DNA of 34,284 nucleotides from an uncultured Eubacteriales bacterium (lineage in GTDB: Bacteria; Bacillota; Clostridia; Christensenellales; CAG-138). Of this stretch, positions 27,156-34,284 are shown one piece after another; the first letter of the stretch is position 1; every line of letters starts with the position of its first letter. The notes below the pieces were generated by a model. That model had not been told where the DNA came from. It ran no database searches and saw only the letters and a program-made list of their open reading frames with translations. Both the position numbers and the translations under genes were made by a program. The DNA lies in assembly GCA_902761365.1 (NCBI GenBank), contig CACWJZ010000027.1, forward strand, positions 1-34,284. Reading direction: 5' to 3'.

Positions 27156-27734
27156 ATGGAGAATCCGGGAAATCGCGCGGACAAGCTGATCGAGCGCATC
27201 CTGGGCGAGGCCGAGGCCGATGCCAAGGCCGCCCGGGACAAGGCAGCGGAGGGCTGCCGCGCCGTATCGGCCGACTGCGAAAAGAGGATAGCGGAGCGGG
27301 CCCAGGCCGCCGCCGCCAGCCGTGACACCGCCGTGAAGGGGGTGCTGGACGGGGCGCGGACCCGTGCCGAGCTGGACGGGCGCAAGGAGACCTTGGGCGT
27401 GCGTCGGCGCATCCTGGACGAGGCCTTCGATGCCGCGGCCAAGGCGCTCAACGCCCTCACCGGCCCCCGCCGGGAGGCCATCCTGCTGGGCATGCTGAAG
27501 ACGGAGGCCGCCGCGGGCGACGTTGTGCTGCCCGCTAAGCAGGATCGGGCCCTCATCGAAAAGCTCCTCGCTCAGGTCCCCGCCAAGCTGACCCTCAGCG
27601 ACCAGGACGCCCCCTGTGAGGGCGGCTTCCTGCTCCGGGGCGGCAGCTACGAGAAGGACTGCTCCTTGAACGCCCTCATGGCGGAGCTGCGCCTGAAGGA
27701 AGAGACCAACGCGGCCCGCATTCTGTTCAGTTGA
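27156..27734 (+). CDS. ntpE: V-type ATP synthase subunit E
   Basis: Peripheral-stalk subunit that partners the G/H-type subunit. The 192-residue protein has an N-terminal helix of Ala, Arg and Glu (about 5-75; LIERILGEAEADAKAARDKAAEG) and a C-terminal globular domain (about 85-190) with the family phrase GGFLLRGGSYEKDCSLNALMAELR near the end. Length is normal. GAGGAAG precedes the ATG, and 10 bp separate it from ntpK. Its place after K and before C matches other bacterial V-ATPase operons. Confidence 0.93.
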   Translation: MENPGNRADKLIERILGEAEADAKAARDKAAEGCRAVSADCEKRIAERAQAAAASRDTAVKGVLDGARTRAELDGRKETLGVRRRILDEAFDAAAKALNALTGPRREAILLGMLKTEAAAGDVVLPAKQDRALIEKLLAQVPAKLTLSDQDAPCEGGFLLRGGSYEKDCSLNALMAELRLKEETNAARILFS

Positions 27735-27751
27735 CAAAGGGAGGCGACCCT

Positions 27752-28735
27752 ATGGCACAAAAAAGCTACGCATACGCCTGTGCCCGCGTCAGCGCGCTCT
27801 CGAAGCGACTGCTGGACGACACGGCCCTCAAGCGCATGGCGGAGGGGTCCATGGGCGACGCGCTGCGCATCCTGATCGACGATCGCTACGGCAACCTGCC
27901 CGACGCCGGCGAGGGCGACGGGGAGCGGATGATCGAACGGGAGCTGATCGCCATGCGGGAGGAGGTCAGGAGCCTTTCCCCTGAGCCGGCGATCACGGAC
28001 CTGTTCCTGCTCCAAAGCGACGTGATGAACCTGAAGACCCTCATCAAGGCCCGGCTCCTCGATCAAAAGGACGTGGCCTGGCAGGCGGGCGGCCTCTATG
28101 ACCGGGAGATTCTGGAGAAGGCCGTCAGCGACCAGGACTATGCCTTCCTGCCGGAGGACATGGTGCCGGAGCTCGTGGCCCTTGAAAAGCGGCTGGCCGT
28201 CAGCGTGGAGCCTCAGCTCATCAGCATCGCGCTGGATCGGGCCTATCTCAGGCACGCCCTGAAGGCCACCGCCAAGGACAAGGGCTTCTCCCACTACTTC
28301 AAGGCCAAGGCCGACTTCGACAACGTCCTGACCTTCCTGCGGGTCCGCGCCATGGGCGGCGGCCGGGGCATGCTCAAGGATGTGCTGTTGGTGGAGGGCG
28401 GCATCCCCTTCAAGGCTTTCTTCGAGGGGTACGACCTGTCCGTGGAGGGCTTCGGCCGGATGGTGGAAAGCTCCGTGTGCCGCCGGGCGCTGGCGACGGC
28501 CCTGGACAGGATGTACGGCACGGGCAACATCGGCGAGGTGGAGAAGGCCCGGGACAACTACCTCATGTCCCTCATCGCCGCCCACAAGCACGACGCCATG
28601 AGTCTCTACCCCGTGGTGGGCTACATCATCGCCAAGGAGCGGGAGGCCCAGAACGTGCGGCTGATCCTGACGGTGAAGCGCAACGGACTCAACGAGAACG
28701 TGATCGCGGAAAGGCTGGTGAAGCTCTATGGCTAA
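27752..28735 (+). CDS. ntpC: V-type ATP synthase subunit C
   Basis: The 327-residue all-helical funnel-shaped subunit (d-type) that links the central rotor stalk to the K ring. The ATG at 27752 is chosen because GGGAGG lies eight bases upstream; an in-frame TTG seven codons earlier overlaps the ntpE stop and has no such site. Characteristic phrases include SYAYACARVSALSKRLLD at the N-terminus, LQSDVMNLKTLIKAR, and the C-terminal PVVGYIIAKEREAQNVRLIL. It overlaps the F-subunit gene by 8 bp. Confidence 0.94.
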   Translation: MAQKSYAYACARVSALSKRLLDDTALKRMAEGSMGDALRILIDDRYGNLPDAGEGDGERMIERELIAMREEVRSLSPEPAITDLFLLQSDVMNLKTLIKARLLDQKDVAWQAGGLYDREILEKAVSDQDYAFLPEDMVPELVALEKRLAVSVEPQLISIALDRAYLRHALKATAKDKGFSHYFKAKADFDNVLTFLRVRAMGGGRGMLKDVLLVEGGIPFKAFFEGYDLSVEGFGRMVESSVCRRALATALDRMYGTGNIGEVEKARDNYLMSLIAAHKHDAMSLYPVVGYIIAKEREAQNVRLILTVKRNGLNENVIAERLVKLYG

Positions 28736-29051
28736 GGCGAAGGTGGCCGTCATCGGCGACAAGGACTCCGTCATGCTCTTCAAAGCCGTTGGCATCGACG
28801 TGTTCTACGAGACCGACGGCGAGAAGGCCAACCGGCAGATCAAGCAGCTCGCCCGGGAGGGCTACGGGGTGATCTACCTCACCGAGACCCTGTACCCCCT
28901 GTGCGCGGACGCTATCGAGACCTTCCAAACCGAACCCTATCCCGCCATCATCCCCATCCCGGACGTGCACGGCTCCCAGGGCACGGGCATCCGGAACCTG
29001 AAGGGGTACGTGGAAACGGCTGTGGGCGTGGATATTCTATTCAATACGTAA
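28728..29051 (+). CDS. ntpG: V-type ATP synthase subunit F (NtpG of Enterococcus)
   Basis: A 107-residue central-stalk subunit with an alternating beta/alpha receiver-like fold: [20 protein letters not shown] at the N-terminus, [11 protein letters not shown] in the middle and the exposed [16 protein letters not shown] loop near the end. Length and motifs are standard. Nomenclature differs: this is subunit F (AtpF/AhaF) in most databases and NtpG in E. hirae. It is placed directly before the catalytic A subunit, as in other operons. Confidence 0.94.
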   Translation: MAKAKVAVIGDKDSVMLFKAVGIDVFYETDGEKANRQIKQLAREGYGVIYLTETLYPLCADAIETFQTEPYPAIIPIPDVHGSQGTGIRNLKGYVETAVGVDILFNT

Positions 29052-29067
29052 AAGAGAGGCAAACCAT

Positions 29068-30831
29068 ATGCAAGGTACGATCGTAAAAGTTTCAGGGCCC
29101 CTCATCGTGGCGAGCGGCATGGCGGACGTGCAGATGTTCGACGTGGTCCGCGTGTCGAAGCAGCAGCTGATCGGCGAAATCATTGAGCTTCGCGGGGATC
29201 GGGCCTCCATCCAGGTCTACGAGGAGACCGGCGGCATCGGCCCCGGGGAGCCCGTCTTTACCACCGGCGCGCCCCTGTCCGTGGAGCTGGGGCCGGGCCT
29301 CATCGAGTCCATCTACGACGGCATCCAGCGCCCCCTCACCAAGATCCGGGAGCAGGCGGGCGACCGCATCCCCCGCGGCGTCATGGTGGACGCCCTCGAC
29401 CACGAGAAGCTGTGGGCCTTCACCCCCGTGGCCAAGGTGGGCGACGAGCTCACCGGCGGCGACGTGCTGGGCACCGTGCAGGAGACGGAGATCGTCACCC
29501 ACAAGATCATGGTGCCCCCCGGCGTGTCCGGCAAGCTCACCTGGATCTTTGAGGGCGAGGCCAACATCGTCACCCCCATCGCCAAATTGGAAAAGGACGG
29601 CAAGGAAGTGGAGCTGCCCATGCTCCAGCGCTGGCCCGTGCGCCGGGGCCGTCCCTATAAGGAGAAGCTGCCTCCCACGGAGCCCATGGTCACCGGCCAG
29701 CGGGTCATCGACACCCTCTTCCCGGTCGCCAAGGGCGGCGTGGCCGCCGTGCCCGGCCCCTTCGGCAGCGGCAAGACTGTGGTCCAGCACCAGCTGGCCA
29801 AGTGGTCCGACGCGGACATCATCGTCTACGTGGGTTGCGGCGAGCGCGGCAACGAGATGACCGACGTGCTCATGGAGTTCCCGGAGCTGAAGGACCCCAA
29901 GACGGGTCTTTCCCTGATGAAGCGGACCATCCTCATCGCCAACACCTCGGACATGCCCGTGGCCGCCCGTGAGGCGTCCATCTACACCGGCATCACCATC
30001 GCCGAGTACTTCCGCGACATGGGCTATAAAGTCGCCATCATGGCCGACTCCACCTCCCGCTGGGCCGAGGCCCTTCGTGAGATGTCCGGGCGTCTCGAGG
30101 AGATGCCCGGTGAGGAGGGCTATCCCGCCTATTTGAGCTCCCGCCTTGCGGAGTTCTACGAGCGGGCCGGCGTGGTCAAGGTCCTGGGCTCCGGCGACAC
30201 CACCGGCGCCATCTCCGCCATCGGCGCCGTGTCCCCGCCGGGCGGCGACATCTCCGAGCCCGTCTCCCAGGCCACGCTCCGGATCGTGAAGGTCTACTGG
30301 GGCCTTTCCTCCAAGCTGGCCTACGCCCGCCACTTCCCGGCCATCGACTGGCTCCAGAGCTACTCCCTGTACCTGGATCGCCTGGAGGGCTGGTTCAACG
30401 AGAACGTGTCCCCCGACTGGGCGGCCATGGTCCAGAAGACCATGAACATCCTCCAGGAGGAGAGCGAGCTCGATGAGATCGTGCGGCTCGTGGGCATCGA
30501 CGCCCTAAGTCACAAGGACCGGCTCACCATGGAGGCGGCCCGGTCCATCCGCGAGGACTATCTGCACCAGAACGCCTTCCACGAGGTGGACACCTACACC
30601 TCCCCCCAGAAGCAGGCGCTGATGCTCAAGACCATCCTGGGCTATTACGAGAAGGCCAACGAGGCGCTCAGTGCCGACGCGCCCTTCAACAAGCTCATCG
30701 CCCTGCCCGTTCGGGAGAAGATCGGGCGGTTGAAATACGAGACCGAAGCGGATGCCCCCGCTGCCTATGAGCAGATCATGCAGGAGATGAGCAGCGAGAT
30801 CGGCGCCCTGGTAGAAGGAGGTCTGAACTGA
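29068..30831 (+). CDS. ntpA: V-type ATP synthase catalytic subunit A
   Basis: The catalytic subunit, arranged alternately with B in the A3B3 head; hydrolyses or makes ATP. The 587-residue protein has an N-terminal beta-barrel, the non-homologous bulge region (about 115-190), the P-loop GPFGSGKT (230-237), the catalytic GERGNE (258-263), [30 protein letters not shown], and a C-terminal helical domain. All catalytic residues are present and length is typical. GAGAGG lies about eight bases before the ATG; the stop and ntpB start share one base (TGATG). Confidence 0.98.
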   Translation: MQGTIVKVSGPLIVASGMADVQMFDVVRVSKQQLIGEIIELRGDRASIQVYEETGGIGPGEPVFTTGAPLSVELGPGLIESIYDGIQRPLTKIREQAGDRIPRGVMVDALDHEKLWAFTPVAKVGDELTGGDVLGTVQETEIVTHKIMVPPGVSGKLTWIFEGEANIVTPIAKLEKDGKEVELPMLQRWPVRRGRPYKEKLPPTEPMVTGQRVIDTLFPVAKGGVAAVPGPFGSGKTVVQHQLAKWSDADIIVYVGCGERGNEMTDVLMEFPELKDPKTGLSLMKRTILIANTSDMPVAAREASIYTGITIAEYFRDMGYKVAIMADSTSRWAEALREMSGRLEEMPGEEGYPAYLSSRLAEFYERAGVVKVLGSGDTTGAISAIGAVSPPGGDISEPVSQATLRIVKVYWGLSSKLAYARHFPAIDWLQSYSLYLDRLEGWFNENVSPDWAAMVQKTMNILQEESELDEIVRLVGIDALSHKDRLTMEAARSIREDYLHQNAFHEVDTYTSPQKQALMLKTILGYYEKANEALSADAPFNKLIALPVREKIGRLKYETEADAPAAYEQIMQEMSSEIGALVEGGLN

Positions 30832-32207
30832 TGCAGAAGGAATATCGTACCATATCCGAGGTCGTGGGCGCGCTGATGCTGGTGAACCAGGTGGAGGGCG
30901 TCAAGTACGACGAGCTGGTGGAGATCGTCCAGGAGGACGGCTCCATCCGCCGGGGCAAGGTCCTGGAGGTCAACGGTGACCGCGCTTTGGTCCAGCTCTT
31001 CGAGGGCTCCCAGGGCCTCAGGGTCAGCACCGCCAAGGCCCGCTTCATGGGAAGGTCCATCGAGCTCGACGTGGCCCCCGACATGCTGGGGCGGGTCTTC
31101 GACGGCATGGGCAAGCCCAAGGACGGCGGCCCCGCCCTGATCCCGGAGAAGCATCTCAACATCAACGGCAACCCCATGAACCCCGCCGCCCGGGACTACC
31201 CCTCCGAGTTCATCCAGACCGGCGTCTCCGCCATCGACGGCCTCAACACCCTGGTCCGTGGCCAGAAGCTCCCGGTGTTCTCCGGCAGCGGCCTGCCCCA
31301 CGCCCAGCTGGCGGCCCAGATCGCCCGGCAGGCCAAGGTGCTCGGCTCCGATGAAAAGTTCGCCGTGGTCTTCGCCGCCGTGGGCATCACCTTCGAGGAA
31401 GCGGACTTCTTCATCAGCGACTTTAGGAAGACCGGCGCCATCGAGCGGACGGTCACGTTCATCAACCTGGCGAACGACCCGGCCATCGAGCGTATCGCCA
31501 CCCCCCGTATGGCCATCACCGCGGCGGAGTATCTGGCCTACGATCTGGGCATGCACGTGCTGGTCATCATCACCGACATCACCAACTACGCCGAGGCATT
31601 GCGAGAGATCTCCGCGGCCCGCAAGGAGGTGCCGGGACGGCGCGGCTATCCGGGCTACATGTACACCGACCTTGCCACCATGTACGAGCGGGCTGGCCGC
31701 ATCCGGGACAACAAGGGCTCCATCACCATGATCCCCATCCTGTCCATGCCCGAGGACGACGTGACCCACCCCATCCCCGACTTGACCGGGTATATCACCG
31801 AGGGCCAGATCATCCTCAGCCGCGACCTCTATCGCAAGGGCCTGACCCCGCCCATCAATGTGCTGCCCTCCCTGTCCCGTCTGAAGGACAAGGGCATCGG
31901 CAAGGGCAAGACCAGGGAGGACCACGCGGACACCATGAACCAGCTGTTCTCCGCCTACTCTCGCGGCAAGGACGCCAAGGAGCTGGCGGTCATCCTGGGC
32001 GATGCGGCCCTGTCCGACACTGACAAGCTCTACGCCAAGTTCGCGGACGCCTTCGAGGCGGAGTACATCTCCCAGGGCTACTACACCAACCGGACCATCC
32101 AGGAGACCTTGGATCTGGGCTGGAAGCTGCTGGGCATTTTGCCTCGGACGGAGCTCAAGCGTATTCGGGACGCCTATCTCGACAAGTACTACCATCCCGC
32201 GGAGTAA
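30831..32207 (+). CDS. ntpB: V-type ATP synthase regulatory subunit B
   Basis: Non-catalytic nucleotide-binding partner of subunit A. The 458-residue protein has the B-subunit sequence [17 protein letters not shown] where A and F-type beta subunits have a P-loop, together with [28 protein letters not shown] and the [43 protein letters not shown] signature stretch (long in the gene at about 31569-31698). Length and motifs are standard. The start is coupled to the ntpA stop. Confidence 0.98.
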   Translation: MQKEYRTISEVVGALMLVNQVEGVKYDELVEIVQEDGSIRRGKVLEVNGDRALVQLFEGSQGLRVSTAKARFMGRSIELDVAPDMLGRVFDGMGKPKDGGPALIPEKHLNINGNPMNPAARDYPSEFIQTGVSAIDGLNTLVRGQKLPVFSGSGLPHAQLAAQIARQAKVLGSDEKFAVVFAAVGITFEEADFFISDFRKTGAIERTVTFINLANDPAIERIATPRMAITAAEYLAYDLGMHVLVIITDITNYAEALREISAARKEVPGRRGYPGYMYTDLATMYERAGRIRDNKGSITMIPILSMPEDDVTHPIPDLTGYITEGQIILSRDLYRKGLTPPINVLPSLSRLKDKGIGKGKTREDHADTMNQLFSAYSRGKDAKELAVILGDAALSDTDKLYAKFADAFEAEYISQGYYTNRTIQETLDLGWKLLGILPRTELKRIRDAYLDKYYHPAE

Positions 32208-32219
32208 GGGAGGACGCCT

Positions 32220-32852
32220 ATGGCGGCTATTCAGTATAAACCCACCCGCATGGAGCTGTCCAACCTGAAGAAGCGGTTGAAGACGGCGGTGCGGGGCCAT
32301 AAGATGATGAAGGACAAGCGGGACGAGCTGGTCCGCCGCTTCATCGTGCTGGCCCGGAAGAACAAGGAGCTCAGGGAGCAGACCGAGGCGAAGATGGCCG
32401 CAGCCATGCAGAACTTCGTCCTCGCCAAGGCCACCATGAGCAACAACGAGATCGAGGAAGCCTTGCTCTATCCCGCCCGGGGCATCGAGGTGGATGCCGA
32501 GAAGCAGACCATCCTGTCCATCCCCGTGCCCAAGCTCTCCATGAGCACCTCGGAGGAGATCGTGTACCCCTACGGCTTCTCCTCCACCAGTGCGGACTTG
32601 GACGGCGCGGTCCAGGCCATCGCCGAAGCCCTGCCGTTGATGCTGGAGCTGGCGGAGGTGGAGAAAAGCACGGCGCGCCTGGCGGACGAGATCGAGAAGA
32701 CCCGCCGCCGGGTCAACGCCCTCGAGTACGTTATGATCCCCCAGTACACCGAGGCCATCCGCACCATCCAGATGAAGCTGGACGAGAACGAGCGCGGGAA
32801 CCTGTCCCGGCTTATGAAGACCAAGGAGATGCTGCAGGCCCAGGCCCAATGA
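32220..32852 (+). CDS. ntpD: V-type ATP synthase subunit D
   Basis: Central rotor-shaft subunit, 210 residues, made of two long antiparallel helices (about 10-75 and 125-205) with a short middle region. Family features are YKPTRMELSNLKKRLKTAVRGHKMMKDKRDEL at the N-terminus (about 32235-32330) and the C-terminal KTRRRVNALEYVMIPQYTEAIRTI. GGGAGG lies about seven bases upstream. It is the last ATPase gene and overlaps the following iron-sulfur protein gene by 4 bp. Confidence 0.96.
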   Translation: MAAIQYKPTRMELSNLKKRLKTAVRGHKMMKDKRDELVRRFIVLARKNKELREQTEAKMAAAMQNFVLAKATMSNNEIEEALLYPARGIEVDAEKQTILSIPVPKLSMSTSEEIVYPYGFSSTSADLDGAVQAIAEALPLMLELAEVEKSTARLADEIEKTRRRVNALEYVMIPQYTEAIRTIQMKLDENERGNLSRLMKTKEMLQAQAQ

Positions 32853-33772
32853 ACCTTGAAGAACTGGTAAAAAACGCGGGCTTTCGGGCGGGGTATCTCC
32901 TGCCCGTGCCCCAATATGAGGAGTGGACGCGCCGCCGAGCAAGCGGCGCGTTTGCGCCCCAGACGAGCTGGATCGAGGGGGACGCCGTGGCGGCCTACCC
33001 CTGGGCCAACGGCCTGCTGCTGCTCATCTGGCCCTATGCGCCCTACGCCCCGGACGCCGGCCTCTCCGGCTACTACCCCGCGTCTCACCAAAGCTATCAG
33101 GCCATGCGCGCCCTGCGGGAGGCGCTGGCGGCGGAGGGGGTCCGGACCGAGCGGGCGGCGGTGCCCGTGAAAACCATCCTGGTGGACTGGGGCCTGGGCG
33201 CCCGGCTGGACAACGATCTGATCTTCCTGCCCGGCCTCGGCACCCGGTTCGTGATCCAGGCCCTGATGGTGTCGCTGCCCGATGACAAGCTGAAATTCAC
33301 CCCCCAGCGGGCGCCCTTCCAGGCCTGCGTCCACTGCGGTCGCTGCCAAAACGCCTGCCCCGGCGGGGCCATCTCGTCCCGGGGCTACGACTGGCAAAGA
33401 TGCCTCCGGGCCTACGAGGAGGGGCCGGACATGCCCCCCTGGGTCATGGAGCGGATGACCACGCTGCTAGGCTGCGAGGTGTGCCAGGACGCCTGCCCCC
33501 TCAACCATTTCATCCGGCCCCGGCCCATGACCGACGAGGAAAAGGCGGCCTTCGACCTCGAACGGCTCCTGTCTGGGGACCTGAAGCCGGCTCTTTCCCT
33601 CATCGGCAAGAACATGAAGAAGGGCGGCAAGCTGATCGCCCAGGCGGCGGTGCTGGCGGCCAACCAAAAGCGCACCGACCTGCTGCCCTTGCTGGAAGCT
33701 CAGGCCCAAAAGGCCGACGGCCCCCTGAAAGAAACCCTGCTGTGGGCCATTACTAAGCTCCTTCAGGCTTAG
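32849..33772 (+). CDS. QueG-like double [4Fe-4S] protein, divergent
   Basis: A 307-residue protein resembling epoxyqueuosine reductase QueG, which uses cobalamin and two [4Fe-4S] clusters in queuosine synthesis. The ferredoxin part is intact: C160, C163, C166, C170, then C185, then C209, C212, C216, in the QueG-like spacing, followed by a HEAT-like tail. The N-terminal part is shorter than in QueG (about 380 residues in total) and the usual catalytic aspartate region (ADTGPVLER-type, before GLGWIGKN) is replaced by VPVKTILVDWGLGARLDND. It may therefore not be a functional QueG. It is translationally coupled to ntpD (ATGA), which points to co-expression with the ATPase but not to a shared mechanism. 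Confidence 0.78.
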   Translation: MNLEELVKNAGFRAGYLLPVPQYEEWTRRRASGAFAPQTSWIEGDAVAAYPWANGLLLLIWPYAPYAPDAGLSGYYPASHQSYQAMRALREALAAEGVRTERAAVPVKTILVDWGLGARLDNDLIFLPGLGTRFVIQALMVSLPDDKLKFTPQRAPFQACVHCGRCQNACPGGAISSRGYDWQRCLRAYEEGPDMPPWVMERMTTLLGCEVCQDACPLNHFIRPRPMTDEEKAAFDLERLLSGDLKPALSLIGKNMKKGGKLIAQAAVLAANQKRTDLLPLLEAQAQKADGPLKETLLWAITKLLQA

Positions 33773-33804
33773 TTTATATTTTTGAGTGTTTTGAGGTTAT
33801 CGCC

Positions 33805-34131
33805 ATGAACGATTTTGGGATCAATGAGATGCTTGCGATGCAAGCTGCTTTACAGGAAAAATACAAAGACTTGTGGAAGCCGATCAGTCCCGAACGCGGG
33901 CAGGATCAGCTGCTATGGATGATCGGCGAGATCGGGGAAGTGATCGATATCGTCAAAAAGCATGGCGGCCAAAAGGCGTGCCAGGATGTTGAATTGCGCA
34001 AAAATCTCATTGAAGAGATGGCGGATGTCCTCATGTATTATAACGACATCCTGCTTTGCTATGGGATCTCGGCGGAGGAATTGAAACGATCCTATACCGC
34101 AAAATTTGAAAAGAACATGAAGCGCTGGTGA
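33805..34131 (+). CDS. MazG-like nucleotide pyrophosphohydrolase
   Basis: A 108-residue single-domain all-alpha NTP pyrophosphohydrolase of the MazG/RS21-C6 type, predicted to remove pyrophosphate from (d)NTPs using Mg2+. The metal-binding motifs are E42-x-x-E45 in GEIGEVIDIV and E71-x-x-D74 in EEMADVLMY, on two neighbouring helices as in the family. The substrate (house-cleaning dNTPase or other) cannot be told. Base composition and codon use are visibly more AT-rich than in the preceding genes, which may reflect recent acquisition. The start lacks a strong Shine-Dalgarno (GAGGTT about ten bases upstream). It lies just before the SRP RNA promoter. Confidence 0.87.
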   Translation: MNDFGINEMLAMQAALQEKYKDLWKPISPERGQDQLLWMIGEIGEVIDIVKKHGGQKACQDVELRKNLIEEMADVLMYYNDILLCYGISAEELKRSYTAKFEKNMKRW

Positions 34132-34151
34132 ATCGATGGGCAATTTGACAC

Positions 34152-34180
34152 TTGCAAAAGGAGGCGTGACAGGGTATAAT
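34152..34180 (+). promoter_or_regulatory. Promoter of the SRP RNA gene
   Basis: TTGCAA (34152-34157), 17 bp, TATAAT (34175-34180). A TTGACA at 34145-34150 is a perfect hexamer but its 24-bp spacing to the -10 is too long. Start expected at about 34188. Confidence 0.75.
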
Positions 34181-34187
34181 ACCATTT

Positions 34188-34284
34188 GCGTGCCAGACGG
34201 GGAGGTAGCGGTGCCCTGAACCCGCAATCCGCTATAGCGGGGTTTCATCCCCCGTTTGAGGCTCGGCGCTGTGGTGCCTGCCGC
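34188..34284 (+). ncRNA. ffs: Signal recognition particle RNA (large bacterial type), 5' part
   Basis: The segment GACGGGGAGGTAGCGGTGCC at 34196-34215, followed by CCCGCAATCCGCTATAGCGG, is the Alu-domain sequence of Bacillus/Clostridium-type large SRP RNA (GGGGAGGTAGCGGTGCCCTG and CGCAATCCGCT are diagnostic). The conserved S-domain tetraloop and the 3' end lie beyond the window, so the gene is cut off by the right edge. With Ffh this RNA targets membrane proteins co-translationally. The 5' end is set from the promoter and is approximate. Confidence 0.93.

Noticed and set aside
34145-34180. TTGACA at 34145-34150 as the -35 of the SRP RNA promoter
   Set aside because: The spacing to TATAAT is 24 bp; TTGCAA at 34152 has the correct 17 bp.
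33913-34248. 111-codon minus-strand frame opposite the MazG-like gene and SRP RNA
   Set aside because: It overlaps a clear protein family and a diagnostic RNA gene on the + strand and has no supporting signals.

Overview
The window is GC-rich, densely coded DNA from a Gram-positive, Clostridia-like bacterium. Supporting this are a T-box leader in front of ileS, a sua5-rpiB-upp cluster behind prmC-prfA, a DUF1385 protein, a V/A-type ATPase operon in the Enterococcus-like order, and a long Bacillus/Clostridium-style SRP RNA. An uncultured gut or rumen lineage (Oscillospirales or Christensenellales type) is a reasonable guess from the proline/threonine-spacer envelope proteins and DUF6273, but the sequence alone cannot fix the taxon.

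Layout. 1-4.8 kb: the end of a DUF2812 gene, then a promoter, Ile-type T-box riboswitch, ileS and a DUF554 membrane protein. 4.85-6.7 kb: an OmpR-type response regulator and histidine kinase pair. 6.8-11.4 kb: a two-gene minus-strand island, the only one in the window, encoding a 1108-residue zinc-ribbon/transmembrane protein with three tandem copies of an unrecognised module and a DUF6273 lipoprotein. 11.6-16.0 kb: glnS, gltX (frameshifted by an exact 70-bp tandem duplication) and ychF. 16.1-18.8 kb: an AT-rich leader, a membrane-anchored PQQ-type beta-propeller protein and a GNAT acetyltransferase. 19-24.3 kb: DUF1385, prmC, prfA, sua5, rpiB and upp (translation termination, tRNA t6A modification, pentose and uracil salvage). 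24.4-33.8 kb: a complete V-type ATPase operon (G/H-I-K-E-C-F-A-B-D), translationally coupled to a QueG-like double [4Fe-4S] protein. 33.8-34.3 kb: a MazG-like pyrophosphohydrolase and the 5' part of the SRP RNA gene.

How they work together. Most genes are housekeeping. Three aminoacyl-tRNA synthetases, RF1 with its methyltransferase, and Sua5 serve translation. The V-ATPase couples ATP to cation movement, and its K subunit has the full set of residues that bind Na+ in the Enterococcus hirae enzyme. The minus-strand island and the PQQ protein look like cell-envelope proteins held out from the membrane on Pro/Thr/Glu-rich stalks.

Most worth a second look: (i) the zinc-ribbon three-module protein and its lipoprotein partner; (ii) the 70-bp duplication breaking gltX; (iii) a two-palindrome dispersed element present twice in opposite orientation (3940-4082 and 21956-22089); (iv) a second dispersed repeat family, one copy lying inside the 3' end of the DUF1385 gene and giving it an 81-residue foreign tail; (v) an apparently leaderless rpiB promoter; and (vi) the altered QueG-like protein at the end of the ATPase operon. 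I see no CRISPR array, phage, transposase, toxin-antitoxin or known defence genes, and no tRNA or rRNA genes.
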